A stretch of 63,010 nucleotides of DNA from Candidatus Ratteibacteria bacterium (GCA_028715665.1 JAQURI010000001.1:1-63010), one strand, 5' to 3'. Shown: positions 8,532 through 17,470, numbered from the stretch's first letter. Notes: generated by a model from the letters alone, not told the origin. Program-made: numbers and translations.

Positions 8532-9610
8532 TTCGCACCGGATTAAATTATCTTGTAGATTATACAGGAAACATGACCACAGACGCAAAACTCAACTATG
8601 TCGTCGAGTCCAGAGACTGGTCAATAAAAGAGGACGGAAAGGAAATTACAAGCCGGATGAATCGTGCAAAGAGCCGGTTCGATTTAAATCCGATTATGAA
8701 AAGCCGAATAACAACAACAGCAAAAGGCTTACGAAACAAAATCATTCATTTCGGCTCAGTGAACACATATTCAATTCCTCACGAATCGAATCGATGTGCA
8801 ATGTCATGGTTCCATATCACTCAGAACGACGAGAACCTGAAAAACATCAAGGAAATAGGAAAACATATCGAGATAATTCATACTACAAACCAGATAACCA
8901 GAAACATTTTCATCGGTATGGGTGCAGACGAAAGCAAAATAGTAACCATCCCCCTCGGCATAGACCTCACCCAGTTCAAACCTATATCCGAAGTAGATGG
9001 ATACTGGGAACTCAGGAACAAGCTAGGGATTCCGGCAGATGTGAAGGTAATAGGTAGCTTTCAAAAGGACTCAAATGGCTGGGATGAAAAAAAAGACAGC
9101 AGCCCAAAGTGGGTTAAGAATCCGGAGGCATTTATTCAAGTCGTAAAAAGGATACACAGGCAATATGATGGAAAAATATATGTGCTTCTTCTGGGGGCGA
9201 ACAGAAGCTATGTAAAAAATCAATTACAAACGCATGGGATACCATTCAAACATATTTATCTAAAAAATCACAAGGACGTAGCTATATACTATAAAGCAAT
9301 AGATATATATTTGGTAACATCTCGTTCTGAAGGTATGCCGAAAGCCATTTTAGAGAGCATGGCATCAGGGATTCCGATTATCAGTACCCCTGTTGGGATA
9401 GCAAAGGAAATAATAGAAGACGGTGAAAATGGTTTCCTCGTAGACATTGATGACACTACAGGAATGACAAATTACGCACTTGATATTTTGAACAGTGATT
9501 CGCTTGCACGCAGATTAAGGGTTGGGGGCATAGAAACAGCTAAAAAATATTCATGGAATATTATAGCGAAAAGATTTTATCATGAAATCTACAAGCAATT
9601 AGAGGAATAG
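8528..9610 (+). CDS. GT4 family glycosyltransferase
   Basis: A 360-residue GT-B glycosyltransferase. The hinge region has IVTIPLGIDLTQF near residue 137, the donor domain contains VIGSFQKD, and the retaining-enzyme signature is SEGMPKAILESMASG near 270-284 with two glutamates seven residues apart. Asp and Gly residues of EIIEDGENGF follow as in the family. Transcription is likely from the composite promoter at 8331 through the small leading gene. The donor and acceptor sugars are unknown. Confidence 0.87.
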   Translation: MIRTGLNYLVDYTGNMTTDAKLNYVVESRDWSIKEDGKEITSRMNRAKSRFDLNPIMKSRITTTAKGLRNKIIHFGSVNTYSIPHESNRCAMSWFHITQNDENLKNIKEIGKHIEIIHTTNQITRNIFIGMGADESKIVTIPLGIDLTQFKPISEVDGYWELRNKLGIPADVKVIGSFQKDSNGWDEKKDSSPKWVKNPEAFIQVVKRIHRQYDGKIYVLLLGANRSYVKNQLQTHGIPFKHIYLKNHKDVAIYYKAIDIYLVTSRSEGMPKAILESMASGIPIISTPVGIAKEIIEDGENGFLVDIDDTTGMTNYALDILNSDSLARRLRVGGIETAKKYSWNIIAKRFYHEIYKQLEE

Positions 9611-9618
9611 CAAAATCC

Positions 9619-9640
9619 CGTCTTGTTTGCCTTCAGGACG
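9619..9640 (+). terminator. Possible stem-loop terminator
   Basis: CGTCTTG and CAGGACG can form a seven-pair stem (one G-T) with an eight-base loop just after the glycosyltransferase stop, followed by a weak T-rich stretch. The stem is short and there is no long T run, so this is tentative. Confidence 0.3.
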
Positions 9641-9710
9641 TTTCGTTGTTCAAGTTACAGTTAGATTTATAATGCTTCATCTTCATGTGTGTTTATAAAG
9701 AGGAATATTG

Positions 9711-10262
9711 ATGAAAATTAAACCGGTATTGTATGTGATTGTGTTGATTGCAGCGATTGGGTTGAGCGGATGTGTTCAGAATCCGAAAATAGAACAAACA
9801 GTCCAAATCCCAGAATTAAAACAGGCAAGTGCTTCCATTAAAATAACTGAGATTACGGACATGTTGTTATCTTACGACCAGAGATATGTATCTTCATCGG
9901 ACGGACGGTTTAAAATGCTAAAATCTGTTGGGTGGTTTGACCCGAATTCAAACTATCAACAGGTAACAGTATATCACGACATCACATCAGCAGGTTTATC
10001 TAATCAGTTACATCTGTATTTATCAGCATTAGACAGTCCAACAGTCTTATCATTAAGCGGGAATGGGCTTCCTGCAAATTATGGTTATATGTCCACCACG
10101 TTCAACAACCAGAAAGGCTCAAATCAGATAAGAGTTTATGAAGTGTATATTGACTACAAAGTACCCGAAACTCAACCAGTCCCAACAGGGGAATTATATA
10201 TTAACGCGGGCGAAAACCGTTTAACTATTAACTTCGGGGCACCAACATCCGGTTTTATTTAG
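9711..10262 (+). CDS. Secreted lipoprotein of unknown function
   Basis: A 183-residue protein with a clear lipoprotein signal: basic start MKIK, a hydrophobic core, and the lipobox LSGC with the lipidated cysteine near residue 21. The mature part is rich in Ser, Thr and beta-strand patterns, with no recognised catalytic motif. The frame is open to a TTG at 9708, but the ATG at 9711 with GAGG upstream gives the proper signal peptide. TTTATAA boxes at about 9667 and 9692 are candidate promoters. It would sit on the outer face of the cytoplasmic membrane. Confidence 0.75.
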   Translation: MKIKPVLYVIVLIAAIGLSGCVQNPKIEQTVQIPELKQASASIKITEITDMLLSYDQRYVSSSDGRFKMLKSVGWFDPNSNYQQVTVYHDITSAGLSNQLHLYLSALDSPTVLSLSGNGLPANYGYMSTTFNNQKGSNQIRVYEVYIDYKVPETQPVPTGELYINAGENRLTINFGAPTSGFI

Positions 10263-10269
10263 TTAATTT

Positions 10270-10299
10270 GGGGTCAAATGGTAGAGAACCATCAGCCCC
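10270..10299 (+). other. Stem-loop after lipoprotein gene
   Basis: GGGG (10270), ATGGT, loop AGAGA, ACCAT and CCCC (10299) form a two-part stem just after the lipoprotein stop. It begins GGGGTCAA like the IS ends at 8131 and 14393 but lacks the rest, so it may be a transcription-ending hairpin or a decayed IS end. Confidence 0.35.
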
Positions 10300-10345
10300 C
10301 ACACGTTCAATTGACCTACACATTCAGGACTAACCAGAACTCTTT

Positions 10346-10389
10346 TGTACGTACAGCCGCCTGACCGATACCTTTATCGTAATTATGTT
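10346..10389 (+). promoter_or_regulatory. Composite promoter, copy 2
   Basis: TGTACGTACA (10346-10355), exactly six bases, then TGACCGATACCTTTATCG and TAATTATGTT. The downstream ATG (10404) is 31 bases from the start of TTTATC and has no obvious Shine-Dalgarno site, consistent with a leaderless transcript for the operon 10404-14392. Confidence 0.75.
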
Positions 10390-10403
10390 ATCTCGTAAGT
10401 AAT

Positions 10404-11051
10404 ATGCATGATGCAATTATCATCGAAGTATCAGGGAAAAAGGTAGAAGTAGACCGGAAAATAGCACCTTTAGTACAGGAACTTAACCGGATTGGTCTTG
10501 AAACGACTCATTCATGTCAGGGCGGGAACAGGAAGTTTGATAAAGGCCGTGCTTACGTATCTATACAATTAGGAACAGACAGTGAATTTCATTATCATAT
10601 AGAAGAGAAAGTTCTTACAATCAGATGGAATTTACCGGAAAACAAGGGAAAATTCATGCCAGAAGAACCGATAGATGTATCATATATCGATACTGACTTC
10701 GGGAATTGGAAACTTGCAGAGGTCTTACCAATACTGGAACGGGAACAAAAAGCCCGGTTCGGGAACCTGTCTTATAAATACAAAATCAGACAGGCAGAAA
10801 TTATTCTGGCGTATGAAGACGCATATTCAAAGAGGTCTAGTGCCGGATATGTATCATTAGACGAACTGTACCTGAGATTAAGGTATAAATATAGGCTATC
10901 AATTGATGACTTCAGGGCGGCAATGATTGATTTTTATGACCGCAATCGGTTTAGTTTTTCATTCGCCCCCGGTTCGTGTAGCAGAACAGAAGTAAAGAAG
11001 TACGGATTTCCAGCAGGTGGAAAATGGATATATTACATTCAAAAAACATGA
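10404..11051 (+). CDS. Protein of unknown function with THSCQG motif
   Basis: A 215-residue soluble protein. The N-terminal part holds ETTHSCQGG near residue 33, a short motif often seen in small phage and plasmid proteins of unknown function. The C-terminal 80 residues look like a winged-helix-type fold (LDELYLRLRYKY, IDDFRAAMIDFY). It is the first gene after the composite promoter at 10346 and overlaps the next gene by ATGA. No activity can be assigned. A DNA-binding role is possible but unproven. Confidence 0.7.
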   Translation: MHDAIIIEVSGKKVEVDRKIAPLVQELNRIGLETTHSCQGGNRKFDKGRAYVSIQLGTDSEFHYHIEEKVLTIRWNLPENKGKFMPEEPIDVSYIDTDFGNWKLAEVLPILEREQKARFGNLSYKYKIRQAEIILAYEDAYSKRSSAGYVSLDELYLRLRYKYRLSIDDFRAAMIDFYDRNRFSFSFAPGSCSRTEVKKYGFPAGGKWIYYIQKT

Positions 11052-11575
11052 CCGGAGAAATAAAAATAGCCGAACTCGATAGGGCTACAATATATCACAG
11101 ATGGCTTGAATTCTCATTAAATCTTGCAGACATTATGAACATAACTCCGGGAAGAAAAGCAAAGCTACAAGATGAAATTCAGAGGTTCATACAACAATAT
11201 AACTGCCCAAAAGATTTCGACGGTAGTGGAGAACGGCTATTTCCATATGCGGCAAGACCAATTCTTGGATGGGATTTTGGAGGGAATTCGACAGATACAG
11301 ACCATATTATCTGCGACCATGCAAACGAATACGTTGAGGAGTATGTCGTATATGACAAGAAGACGGGAGAGTTCAGGGGAAAATTTGCCGAACAAATATT
11401 AACATGCATCAGAGCCGGACTTGATGTAGCAAATCCAGAAATGCGAAGTGCCGGAGTCATAGGTTTCACTGTCGAAGATATCCGTAAAGCTTATAAAAGC
11501 CAGATTCCACAATGGCTAAATGAAGTTCTAGGGTTAAAAGGCGATGAGCCGGGAGATGACCCGGTATGGTTATGA
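11048..11575 (+). CDS. Protein of unknown function
   Basis: A 175-residue protein from the ATG at 11048. A longer frame opens at 11024, but the four-base ATGA overlap with the preceding stop, the pattern used throughout this region, favours 11048. Mostly helical, acidic at the C-terminus (GDEPGDDPVWL), without cysteine clusters or membrane spans. A segment ARPILGWDFGG followed by DTDHIICDHANEY contains several Asp and His residues that could bind metal, but I recognise no family. Confidence 0.65.
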   Translation: MTGEIKIAELDRATIYHRWLEFSLNLADIMNITPGRKAKLQDEIQRFIQQYNCPKDFDGSGERLFPYAARPILGWDFGGNSTDTDHIICDHANEYVEEYVVYDKKTGEFRGKFAEQILTCIRAGLDVANPEMRSAGVIGFTVEDIRKAYKSQIPQWLNEVLGLKGDEPGDDPVWL

Positions 11576-12615
11576 AAAAAGTTCACATACTCTACGATAT
11601 GAAAGACACTCCATGGGGCGGAGGCAACCAGTTTTTCAAAGAATTGCGTCACGAATTACAAATGAACGAAAGGTACGCCGAAAAGATATCGGACGCAGAC
11701 GTAATTATATTTAGCAGCCATCATCAGATGGACAAGGTTATTCAGGCCAAAATAGATTATCCGGACAAACATTTTGTTCATCGTATGGGGTCAGTATTCA
11801 CATATGCCAGAGGTGATAAATATCTCGACCAGCTTGTTATCGAGATGAACCAAAACATAGCTGATGGAACGATATTTCAATCCAGATGGCAGGAAGAAAA
11901 ATTCCATGAAATCGGGCTGCCTATTGGTATAGAAACAATTATTCACAATGCACCGAATGAATATCTATTCAATTCAAAATCAAAAATCAAAGAACAGATA
12001 CATGGGCTGGAAGAGCACGAATTGATACAGGAAGGATTACAAAAAGAAAAAATACGGTTAATAACAACAGGCTGGTCAACCGGGGATATAAAAGGGTTTG
12101 ATATTTACAAATATCTGGATGAACATCTCGATTTCGATAAATATTCGTTTATCTTCCTCGGCAATTCAAAGGTAAAATTCAAAAACATCACGTCATTCCC
12201 GCCACAAATAAGCATGGTGGTGGCATCAATATTACAGGGCAGTGACATCTTCATTACTGCAACCCAAAACGACGCCTGTTCTAACTCGCTTGTGGAAGCA
12301 CTTCATTGTGGTCTCCCGGTCGTAGCAAGGAACAGCGGAGGACATCCGGAACTGGTCGGGAAAGCCGGGGTACTATTCGATGGGAAAGAAGATGTACTGG
12401 ACGCAATAGAGATGGTAAGCTCAAATTTAGAAATGTTCCGGGAACGGATACAAGTAGAGAGCATAAGTAAAATCGCTCAAAAGTATTATTCTTTCTGTAT
12501 GTACATCTTAGAAAACACTGTACCGAAACATTATGACAAATCAAGAATAACGAACATGAAAATAATGCAGGGAAAACAGAAAGCTGCGGAATTATTTAGG
12601 CGGGTAATATCATGA
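11572..12615 (+). CDS. GT4-like glycosyltransferase
   Basis: A 347-residue GT-B-fold protein (349 if it starts at 11566). The N-terminus KKVHILYDMKDTPWGGGNQFF has the glycine-rich acceptor-domain loop of GT4 enzymes. The donor domain has TTGWSTGDIKGFD, SDIFITATQNDACSNSLVEA and CGLPVVARNSGGHPE. The first glutamate of the usual E-x7-E signature is replaced by an Asp/Asn segment (NDACSNSLVEAL), so the family assignment is firm but catalysis may differ. The ATG at 11572 makes an ATGA overlap with the upstream gene. Confidence 0.8.
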   Translation: MKKVHILYDMKDTPWGGGNQFFKELRHELQMNERYAEKISDADVIIFSSHHQMDKVIQAKIDYPDKHFVHRMGSVFTYARGDKYLDQLVIEMNQNIADGTIFQSRWQEEKFHEIGLPIGIETIIHNAPNEYLFNSKSKIKEQIHGLEEHELIQEGLQKEKIRLITTGWSTGDIKGFDIYKYLDEHLDFDKYSFIFLGNSKVKFKNITSFPPQISMVVASILQGSDIFITATQNDACSNSLVEALHCGLPVVARNSGGHPELVGKAGVLFDGKEDVLDAIEMVSSNLEMFRERIQVESISKIAQKYYSFCMYILENTVPKHYDKSRITNMKIMQGKQKAAELFRRVIS

Positions 12616-13103
12616 AACCGGATAGAAGTTTAATAGGGAACGAATTTATTAAAGAGTGGATAAACAACAGCAAAACATACAGGAAGATACTGGAACACAG
12701 GAAGACATGCAAAAAACAACGCCGGGGCAAGTTTTGTATAGAGTGCACGGGTGGAGATTTAGAAGATGTTGTAATGGATTTTGAACACGAAATACTGAAC
12801 GAGATGAATTTTGAATGGGACTGTACACAAAGAACTGACAGATTCATGAGTTATATGCGTTTACGTGTAACTACAGTTATGCCGAAGAGCTTGCAGGACA
12901 CAGTATATAAAGAAATTATGGATTATATAAAAGACCTTAAAGGGAACAATGCACTAAGAACTGACATATTCATGATGTGTATGCGTTTACGGGCAACTTT
13001 AGCCGTGCCAAAGAGCTTGAAGGACGCAGCGGACAAGGAAATTATAGATTATATCACAGACTTAACCCATAAAGGCCAGAGCGAAGAAATTGAGGTATCA
13101 TAA
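12612..13103 (+). CDS. Small protein with internal duplication
   Basis: A 163-residue protein with no known family. Residues about 74-115 and 116-155 are two copies of one unit. Each reads as RTD, FM, MRLR, a VPKSL/MPKSL turn, then KEI-DYI-DL. The N-terminal third has CKKQRRGKFCIEC, a possible metal-binding cluster. The duplicated helices could mediate self-association. It overlaps the glycosyltransferase before it (ATGA) and abuts the radical SAM gene after it. Confidence 0.65.
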   Translation: MKPDRSLIGNEFIKEWINNSKTYRKILEHRKTCKKQRRGKFCIECTGGDLEDVVMDFEHEILNEMNFEWDCTQRTDRFMSYMRLRVTTVMPKSLQDTVYKEIMDYIKDLKGNNALRTDIFMMCMRLRATLAVPKSLKDAADKEIIDYITDLTHKGQSEEIEVS

Positions 13104-14392
13104 TGGGAATAAGAAAGGAAGCACTAAAAACAATCGATAGGATAATAAGTTCAAAAGAATTCACGAGCACACTCGCCCCGGTTCTGCAATATTTACCAAT
13201 CGGGCAAATTAAAAAGAATATCATCAAGAACAAAATAGAATCGATTCAGGGATGCCGGATTGTCTCCTCATCACCGTACAGGGCAATAATCAATACCTCA
13301 AATACCTGTAATTACAGGTGCAAGATATGTGAAATTCATTTCTTGCACAAAAAATATCCGGTACACTATCCAAACGCCATAGACCTTATGGCGTTTAAAA
13401 ACATGAACCAGATTTTAGAGAATTTATATTTACTGGAGTTTTTCGGAAATGTGGGGGAGCCACTAACGAACCCGGATTTTGTGAATATTGTTAGATACAT
13501 CAAGCAAAGGTTTGGAACACGGTTGTTCCTGAACACGAACGGTTCCTTATTGAATTCATCAATGGCAAGTTCATTGATTACGGAAAAATTCGATGAAATA
13601 TTAATATCGTTACATGCAGCATCAGAAGAGACATACTCAAAGTTGATTGGAGGAGATTTTAAACGAGTAGTTGATAATATTGCAACCATATCAGCAATCA
13701 AGAAACAATACCGAGAAAAAAAACCGGAAATCGGGATTGCTTTTGCATTAAATCAAATCAATGAACGGGAAGTCGAAGATATTGTATGTCTGGCATACAA
13801 ACTAAAAGCAAATTATCTTCAAGTTTCTCATTATTATCATGGATTAAACGGAATGGAAAAAGATATATCTTTTATGAATATGAGTCCGTGTGGGAACTAC
13901 AAAGTCAATGCCATATATGATTTTGCCAAGTTCATAGGGCACTTAAAAAGAAAAGAACTAACGGTACTTCCAAAAAAGAGACCGTATTTGGATGAAGAAG
14001 AACCTGAGACCCCAAACTGCTATGCTCCATGGAATACGATAAAGATGGATGGGTGTATAGAATACCAGAACAGCCACTATATTTCCGTTTGTAACAGGAT
14101 AACTTTGTTCAGGTTAGATTATACAGAATTCGACTTCAATGGATTCCACGAGACTCTATGGAATCATCCATATCTCCAGTACATGAGAGCAACGGTAAAT
14201 TCAAAAGAACAGAATCCAATATGCCGGCTCTGCAAGAATCCAGAGAATCATAAATTAAGGAATACAGATAACGTAGAATATAGAAGACGCAGGGATGAAG
14301 CAATGCAGCAATTCTGGGAATTGGCTGAGAGTTACTTGAAAGCCCCGGAAATAAAAGGAATACACATCATTAAACAGAACCCATACACGTAG
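13103..14392 (+). CDS. Radical SAM enzyme with SPASM-like C-terminus
   Basis: A 429-residue protein. The [4Fe-4S]-SAM motif is CNYRCKIC (CxxxCxxC) near residue 70, followed by LEFFGNVGEPLTNPDF, the GGE-like SAM-binding strand. The last third contains extra cysteines (NCYAPW, SVCNR, CRLCKNPE) arranged like a SPASM/twitch auxiliary cluster domain. Such enzymes modify peptides, or sugars and cofactors. Its location among glycosyltransferases suggests a sugar or lipid substrate, but a peptide cannot be excluded. The last codon and stop abut the IS end at 14393, so the original C-terminus may have been changed. Confidence 0.82.
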   Translation: MGIRKEALKTIDRIISSKEFTSTLAPVLQYLPIGQIKKNIIKNKIESIQGCRIVSSSPYRAIINTSNTCNYRCKICEIHFLHKKYPVHYPNAIDLMAFKNMNQILENLYLLEFFGNVGEPLTNPDFVNIVRYIKQRFGTRLFLNTNGSLLNSSMASSLITEKFDEILISLHAASEETYSKLIGGDFKRVVDNIATISAIKKQYREKKPEIGIAFALNQINEREVEDIVCLAYKLKANYLQVSHYYHGLNGMEKDISFMNMSPCGNYKVNAIYDFAKFIGHLKRKELTVLPKKRPYLDEEEPETPNCYAPWNTIKMDGCIEYQNSHYISVCNRITLFRLDYTEFDFNGFHETLWNHPYLQYMRATVNSKEQNPICRLCKNPENHKLRNTDNVEYRRRRDEAMQQFWELAESYLKAPEIKGIHIIKQNPYT

Positions 14393-15701
14393 GGGTCAAG
14401 GGGTAGAAATCGCCCCGTGCCTTGAGGCCGGGGCTGAATCGTACCCCTTGGAATAGCAACACCATTGACCGATACCTTTATCGCAATTATGTTTCAAAGG
14501 ACTACAAAGAATGAAAAAAACATACCAGTTCAGGCTATACCCGACGAAAACCCAAGAAGTAACACTGACTAGGACTCTTAGTACGTGCAGGCACCTGTAC
14601 AATAATGCTCTTTCCGAGCGAAGGAAGCAGGCAACTTCAAACACAGTATTGAGACTGCTTCAGGTCTTCCCATGGGGAAAACCGGACTGGGTAACTAAGA
14701 ACGACCAGATGTTAAGCTTGACTGAAACAAAGACCGAGCATCAGTCCGAGGTTTACACACAGGTCTTACAGGATGTAATCAAACGTGTAGACAGGAGTTT
14801 CAAGAATTTCTTTAATGGCTTCGGCTATCCTCGTTTTCATGGCAGGAACCGGTACAACAGTTTCACGTATCCCCAACTGGGCTTCTCACTCAACTCCGGG
14901 AAATTAACCCTTTCAAAAATCGGCGGTATCAAGTTAATGCAGCACCGGAAAATAGAAGGAACAATCAAAACATGCACAATTAAAAAAGACATCGACCGAT
15001 GGTATGTTACTTTTTCCTGTGAAATAGAATCTCCCGTACCGGTTGAAATCAAAACCAGAACCGGGATAGATGTAGGCTTGATAGATTTAATCACATTAAG
15101 CAACGGTGAACAGGTAAAACCCCCGAAATTTCTGCGAGCATCAGAAAGCAAACTGATACAGGAACAGAGACGATTAAACCGTAAAAAGAAGGGTTCAGGA
15201 AAGAGGAACCGGCAAAAGATAATAGTAGCCAAGGTACACAGGAAAATCAGGAACCAGCGAAAAGACTTTGCTCATAAGCTATCGAGACAACTGGTCGATA
15301 GCTATGACCTGATAAAATTCGAAGATTTGCAAATAACGAATATGGTTCAGAACCATCATGTTGCAAAAAGCATAAGTGATGCTGGCTGGTATCAGTTGAT
15401 GAATTTTACGGACTACAAAGCAGGATACGCTGGTAAGTTCGTAGAATTCGTAAATCCATCCGGAACAAGTCAGACCTGTACCTGTGGTTTCGGTGTAGCA
15501 AAAGACCTGTCAGTAAGGATACACCGTTGTCCTTCCTGCGGTCTTGTAATGGGACGAGACCAAGTATCAGCGATATTGATAGAAAACAGGAATTCAGTAT
15601 ATACCGTAGGAACTACGGAAATCAAAGCCCGTCGAGGACTCTCACGAACAAGAGAGCCGATGCAGCGGGACGCCCAAGCCATTCAGGGTCGGGCAGTTCA
15701 C
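14393..15701 (+). mobile_element. IS1341-type tnpB-only element of the IS200/IS605 family
   Basis: The left end (14393-14460) is a reverse-complement match to the tnpA-side end at 20630-20699. The right end closes with AGTTCAC (15695-15701), the same terminal bases as the other element's tnpB-side end. It carries tnpB only, no tnpA. The left end follows the TAG of the radical SAM gene, and the right end lies against GGAGGA, the ribosome site of the next gene. Mobility would need a transposase in trans, for example TnpA at 20227. Confidence 0.7.
14466..14493 (+). promoter_or_regulatory. Shared-type promoter ahead of tnpB
   Basis: TGACCGATACCTTTATCG, then CAATTATGTT, six bases after the IS left end. 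It lacks the TGTACGTACA palindrome found upstream of four other copies. The tnpB ATG is 34 bases after the start of TTTATC. The element's own gene thus uses the same promoter type as the neighbouring operons. Confidence 0.65.
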
Positions 15702-15716
15702 GGAGGAGGAACATAA
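14511..15716 (+). CDS. tnpB: TnpB RNA-guided endonuclease-like protein
   Basis: A 401-residue TnpB with the RuvC triad visible as D187 (GIDVGL), E271 (FEDLQ) and D350 (GRDQ). The N-terminal helix-turn-helix region (YPTKTQEVTL, CRHLYNNAL) is intact. TnpB proteins are RNA-guided DNA nucleases that favour retention of their IS. The zinc ribbon is irregular: C323-x-C325 replaces CxxC, while C340-x2-C343 is normal. The 3' part of the gene would also encode the guide-RNA scaffold up to the right end. The stop overlaps the next start codon by one base. Confidence 0.88.
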   Translation: MKKTYQFRLYPTKTQEVTLTRTLSTCRHLYNNALSERRKQATSNTVLRLLQVFPWGKPDWVTKNDQMLSLTETKTEHQSEVYTQVLQDVIKRVDRSFKNFFNGFGYPRFHGRNRYNSFTYPQLGFSLNSGKLTLSKIGGIKLMQHRKIEGTIKTCTIKKDIDRWYVTFSCEIESPVPVEIKTRTGIDVGLIDLITLSNGEQVKPPKFLRASESKLIQEQRRLNRKKKGSGKRNRQKIIVAKVHRKIRNQRKDFAHKLSRQLVDSYDLIKFEDLQITNMVQNHHVAKSISDAGWYQLMNFTDYKAGYAGKFVEFVNPSGTSQTCTCGFGVAKDLSVRIHRCPSCGLVMGRDQVSAILIENRNSVYTVGTTEIKARRGLSRTREPMQRDAQAIQGRAVHGGGT

Positions 15717-16153
15717 TGATACTCTTAGGAGTAAGAATTATAAAAACGGCTGCTGAGGTGTTTATGCACCGGGACGACATGAAGAAATACAGGCAACTAA
15801 ATATCAGCTATGAATTTTCTATGGATGAATTAGCGATAGATAGGCTGAAATTAAACGGGGCGGATAAAGTGGTAGGAATTCCATACAGTTTCTCAATAAT
15901 ATACACTAACCCTTCAATGGGGCGTTTAAATTATCAAGGAGAAGTTGACTGCCAAAACAATAACCAAACCGATGAGAGAACTGAAGAAGATTTACGGAAT
16001 GAAATAGCTTATAATATAACACTCAATATTTTACCGGTGGCGTTAATTGCGAGTACGTCTCTGGGTCTTCCACCCCCATTCCCTCTCCCAGCCCCACCAA
16101 GAAGAGAAACAACGAAAAAAGACGACTATGAAGAAATCAGGGGATACGGATGA
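15716..16153 (+). CDS. Protein of unknown function with proline-rich C-terminus
   Basis: A 145-residue protein. The frame is open upstream through tnpB, but the ATG at 15716 is preceded by GGAGGAGG and abuts the tnpB stop, so it is taken as the start. The first 90 residues form a mixed alpha/beta pattern. A short hydrophobic stretch (ILPVALIASTSLGL) near residue 105 is followed by PPPFPLPAPP and a charged tail, which suggests membrane association. I do not recognise a family. Confidence 0.6.
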   Translation: MILLGVRIIKTAAEVFMHRDDMKKYRQLNISYEFSMDELAIDRLKLNGADKVVGIPYSFSIIYTNPSMGRLNYQGEVDCQNNNQTDERTEEDLRNEIAYNITLNILPVALIASTSLGLPPPFPLPAPPRRETTKKDDYEEIRGYG

Positions 16154-16821
16154 ATATACAATTCAGTTTTGATGATAATCACGTATTGAATATGAGAGTA
16201 GCTGACCTGTTGGAACAATATGGGTTCAGAGCGACTTTTTTCATTAATATAGTGCCGCTAACAACCCATTCAGGTATGACAACAAAACAGATTAAACTCT
16301 TATGTTTGCGAGGGCATGAAATAGGTGCACATACAGTTAACCATGTGCAACTTCCACTGCATCAGAGAGGCCGCAGGCACCATGAGCTTAGACGTGGAAA
16401 AAGCAGACTGGAAAAAATAATCGGGTCAGAAGTAACCGGTTTCAGTTATCCGAAAGGCCAATACACTGACGAAATTAAAATCGAAACGGAGGCGGCAGGA
16501 TACAAGTATGCCCGCGCAACTGGAGAAGGGAACATTAACCCGGCTGTAGATGTATTCGCAGTAATACCGACAGTCCAGATTTATAACAGCCCACTGAGAA
16601 GATATCTACGGATAAAAAGAAATCTTCTGGAAGGAACTAAATTCTCATTGACGGGAGACTGGAAAAAATCATGCATGAAATACATTGGAAAAAATGAAGG
16701 CATCGTTCACATATGGGGTCATTCATGGGAAATAGAAAAACAAGGATTGTGGACTGAATTCGAAGACTTGCTGAAGTGGATTCGCAATTTCAACATCGAA
16801 AAAATCGAATCGGAGGATTAA
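16150..16821 (+). CDS. Polysaccharide deacetylase (NodB/CE4 family)
   Basis: A 223-residue CE4 carbohydrate esterase domain. Motif 1 is FSFDDN at the N-terminus (usually TFDDG), motif 2 is HEIGAHTVNH with the two zinc histidines, and motif 3 is FSYPKGQY. The enzyme removes acetyl groups from N-acetylhexosamines. There is no signal peptide, so it probably acts in the cytosol on lipid-linked or nucleotide-linked glycan. It could expose an amine for the methyl- or acyltransferases encoded nearby. ATGA overlap with the previous gene. Confidence 0.85.
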   Translation: MNIQFSFDDNHVLNMRVADLLEQYGFRATFFINIVPLTTHSGMTTKQIKLLCLRGHEIGAHTVNHVQLPLHQRGRRHHELRRGKSRLEKIIGSEVTGFSYPKGQYTDEIKIETEAAGYKYARATGEGNINPAVDVFAVIPTVQIYNSPLRRYLRIKRNLLEGTKFSLTGDWKKSCMKYIGKNEGIVHIWGHSWEIEKQGLWTEFEDLLKWIRNFNIEKIESED

Positions 16822-16822
16822 A

Positions 16823-17470
16823 TTGATAAATTCATATCGCCGGGATATGCTGGATAAAGAAATAAATATGCATCAAGCAAACCTATTCGGAATAATGCTC
16901 GATATCGGAGGAGGAACCAAGCGTGGAAACAGTAAGGATTTCATTCACGTCACAGACCACATTATACTGGACAAATCCAAGCGGACAAGACCGACTGTAA
17001 TAGGAGATGCGGAACATCTTCCGTTTAAAGACGGAGCTTTTCATTCAATAAAATGTACGGAACTGCTTGAATATTTAAACATCCCGGAGCAAGCGGTTTC
17101 CGAAATGCGACGAGTTCTTAAGGACTGCGGTGAGGCGATGGTCTCAACACCATTCAATCTCGGAATACATTATGATGAAGATTTAGTACGATTTACTAAA
17201 TATAAGCTGGTAGAGATGTTTAAAGATGCTGGTTTTAGAATAGTCTATTTATCTGAGCAGGGCAGATACTTTACGGTTTTAGGGTACATGCTCAAGCAGG
17301 CAATCCTGAACACCAACTCAAAAGCACGCTGGTTACTGTTCTGGACGTTTCCAATGCTGGATTTAATGACCGGACTCGATAACTGGTCTTTTGTTAAAAA
17401 CTCACAATTTCTAAGCTCATTTACAACAGGATATTTCATTTCAGCAATAATCAAACAGGAGAAACAATGA
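16823..17470 (+). CDS. Class I SAM-dependent methyltransferase
   Basis: A 215-residue methyltransferase of the UbiE/type 11 kind. Motif I is reduced to MLDIGGGTKRG, then VIGDAEHLPF near residue 73 and ALLEYL-like CTELLEYLNIP near 91 mark the SAM site, with LKDCGEAMVSTPF after it. Translation appears to start at TTG 16823 behind GGAGG. An in-frame ATG at 16850 is the alternative. It lies between a deacetylase and a B12-type radical SAM enzyme in one operon, so a glycan or lipid acceptor is likely. Confidence 0.78.
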   Translation: MINSYRRDMLDKEINMHQANLFGIMLDIGGGTKRGNSKDFIHVTDHIILDKSKRTRPTVIGDAEHLPFKDGAFHSIKCTELLEYLNIPEQAVSEMRRVLKDCGEAMVSTPFNLGIHYDEDLVRFTKYKLVEMFKDAGFRIVYLSEQGRYFTVLGYMLKQAILNTNSKARWLLFWTFPMLDLMTGLDNWSFVKNSQFLSSFTTGYFISAIIKQEKQ

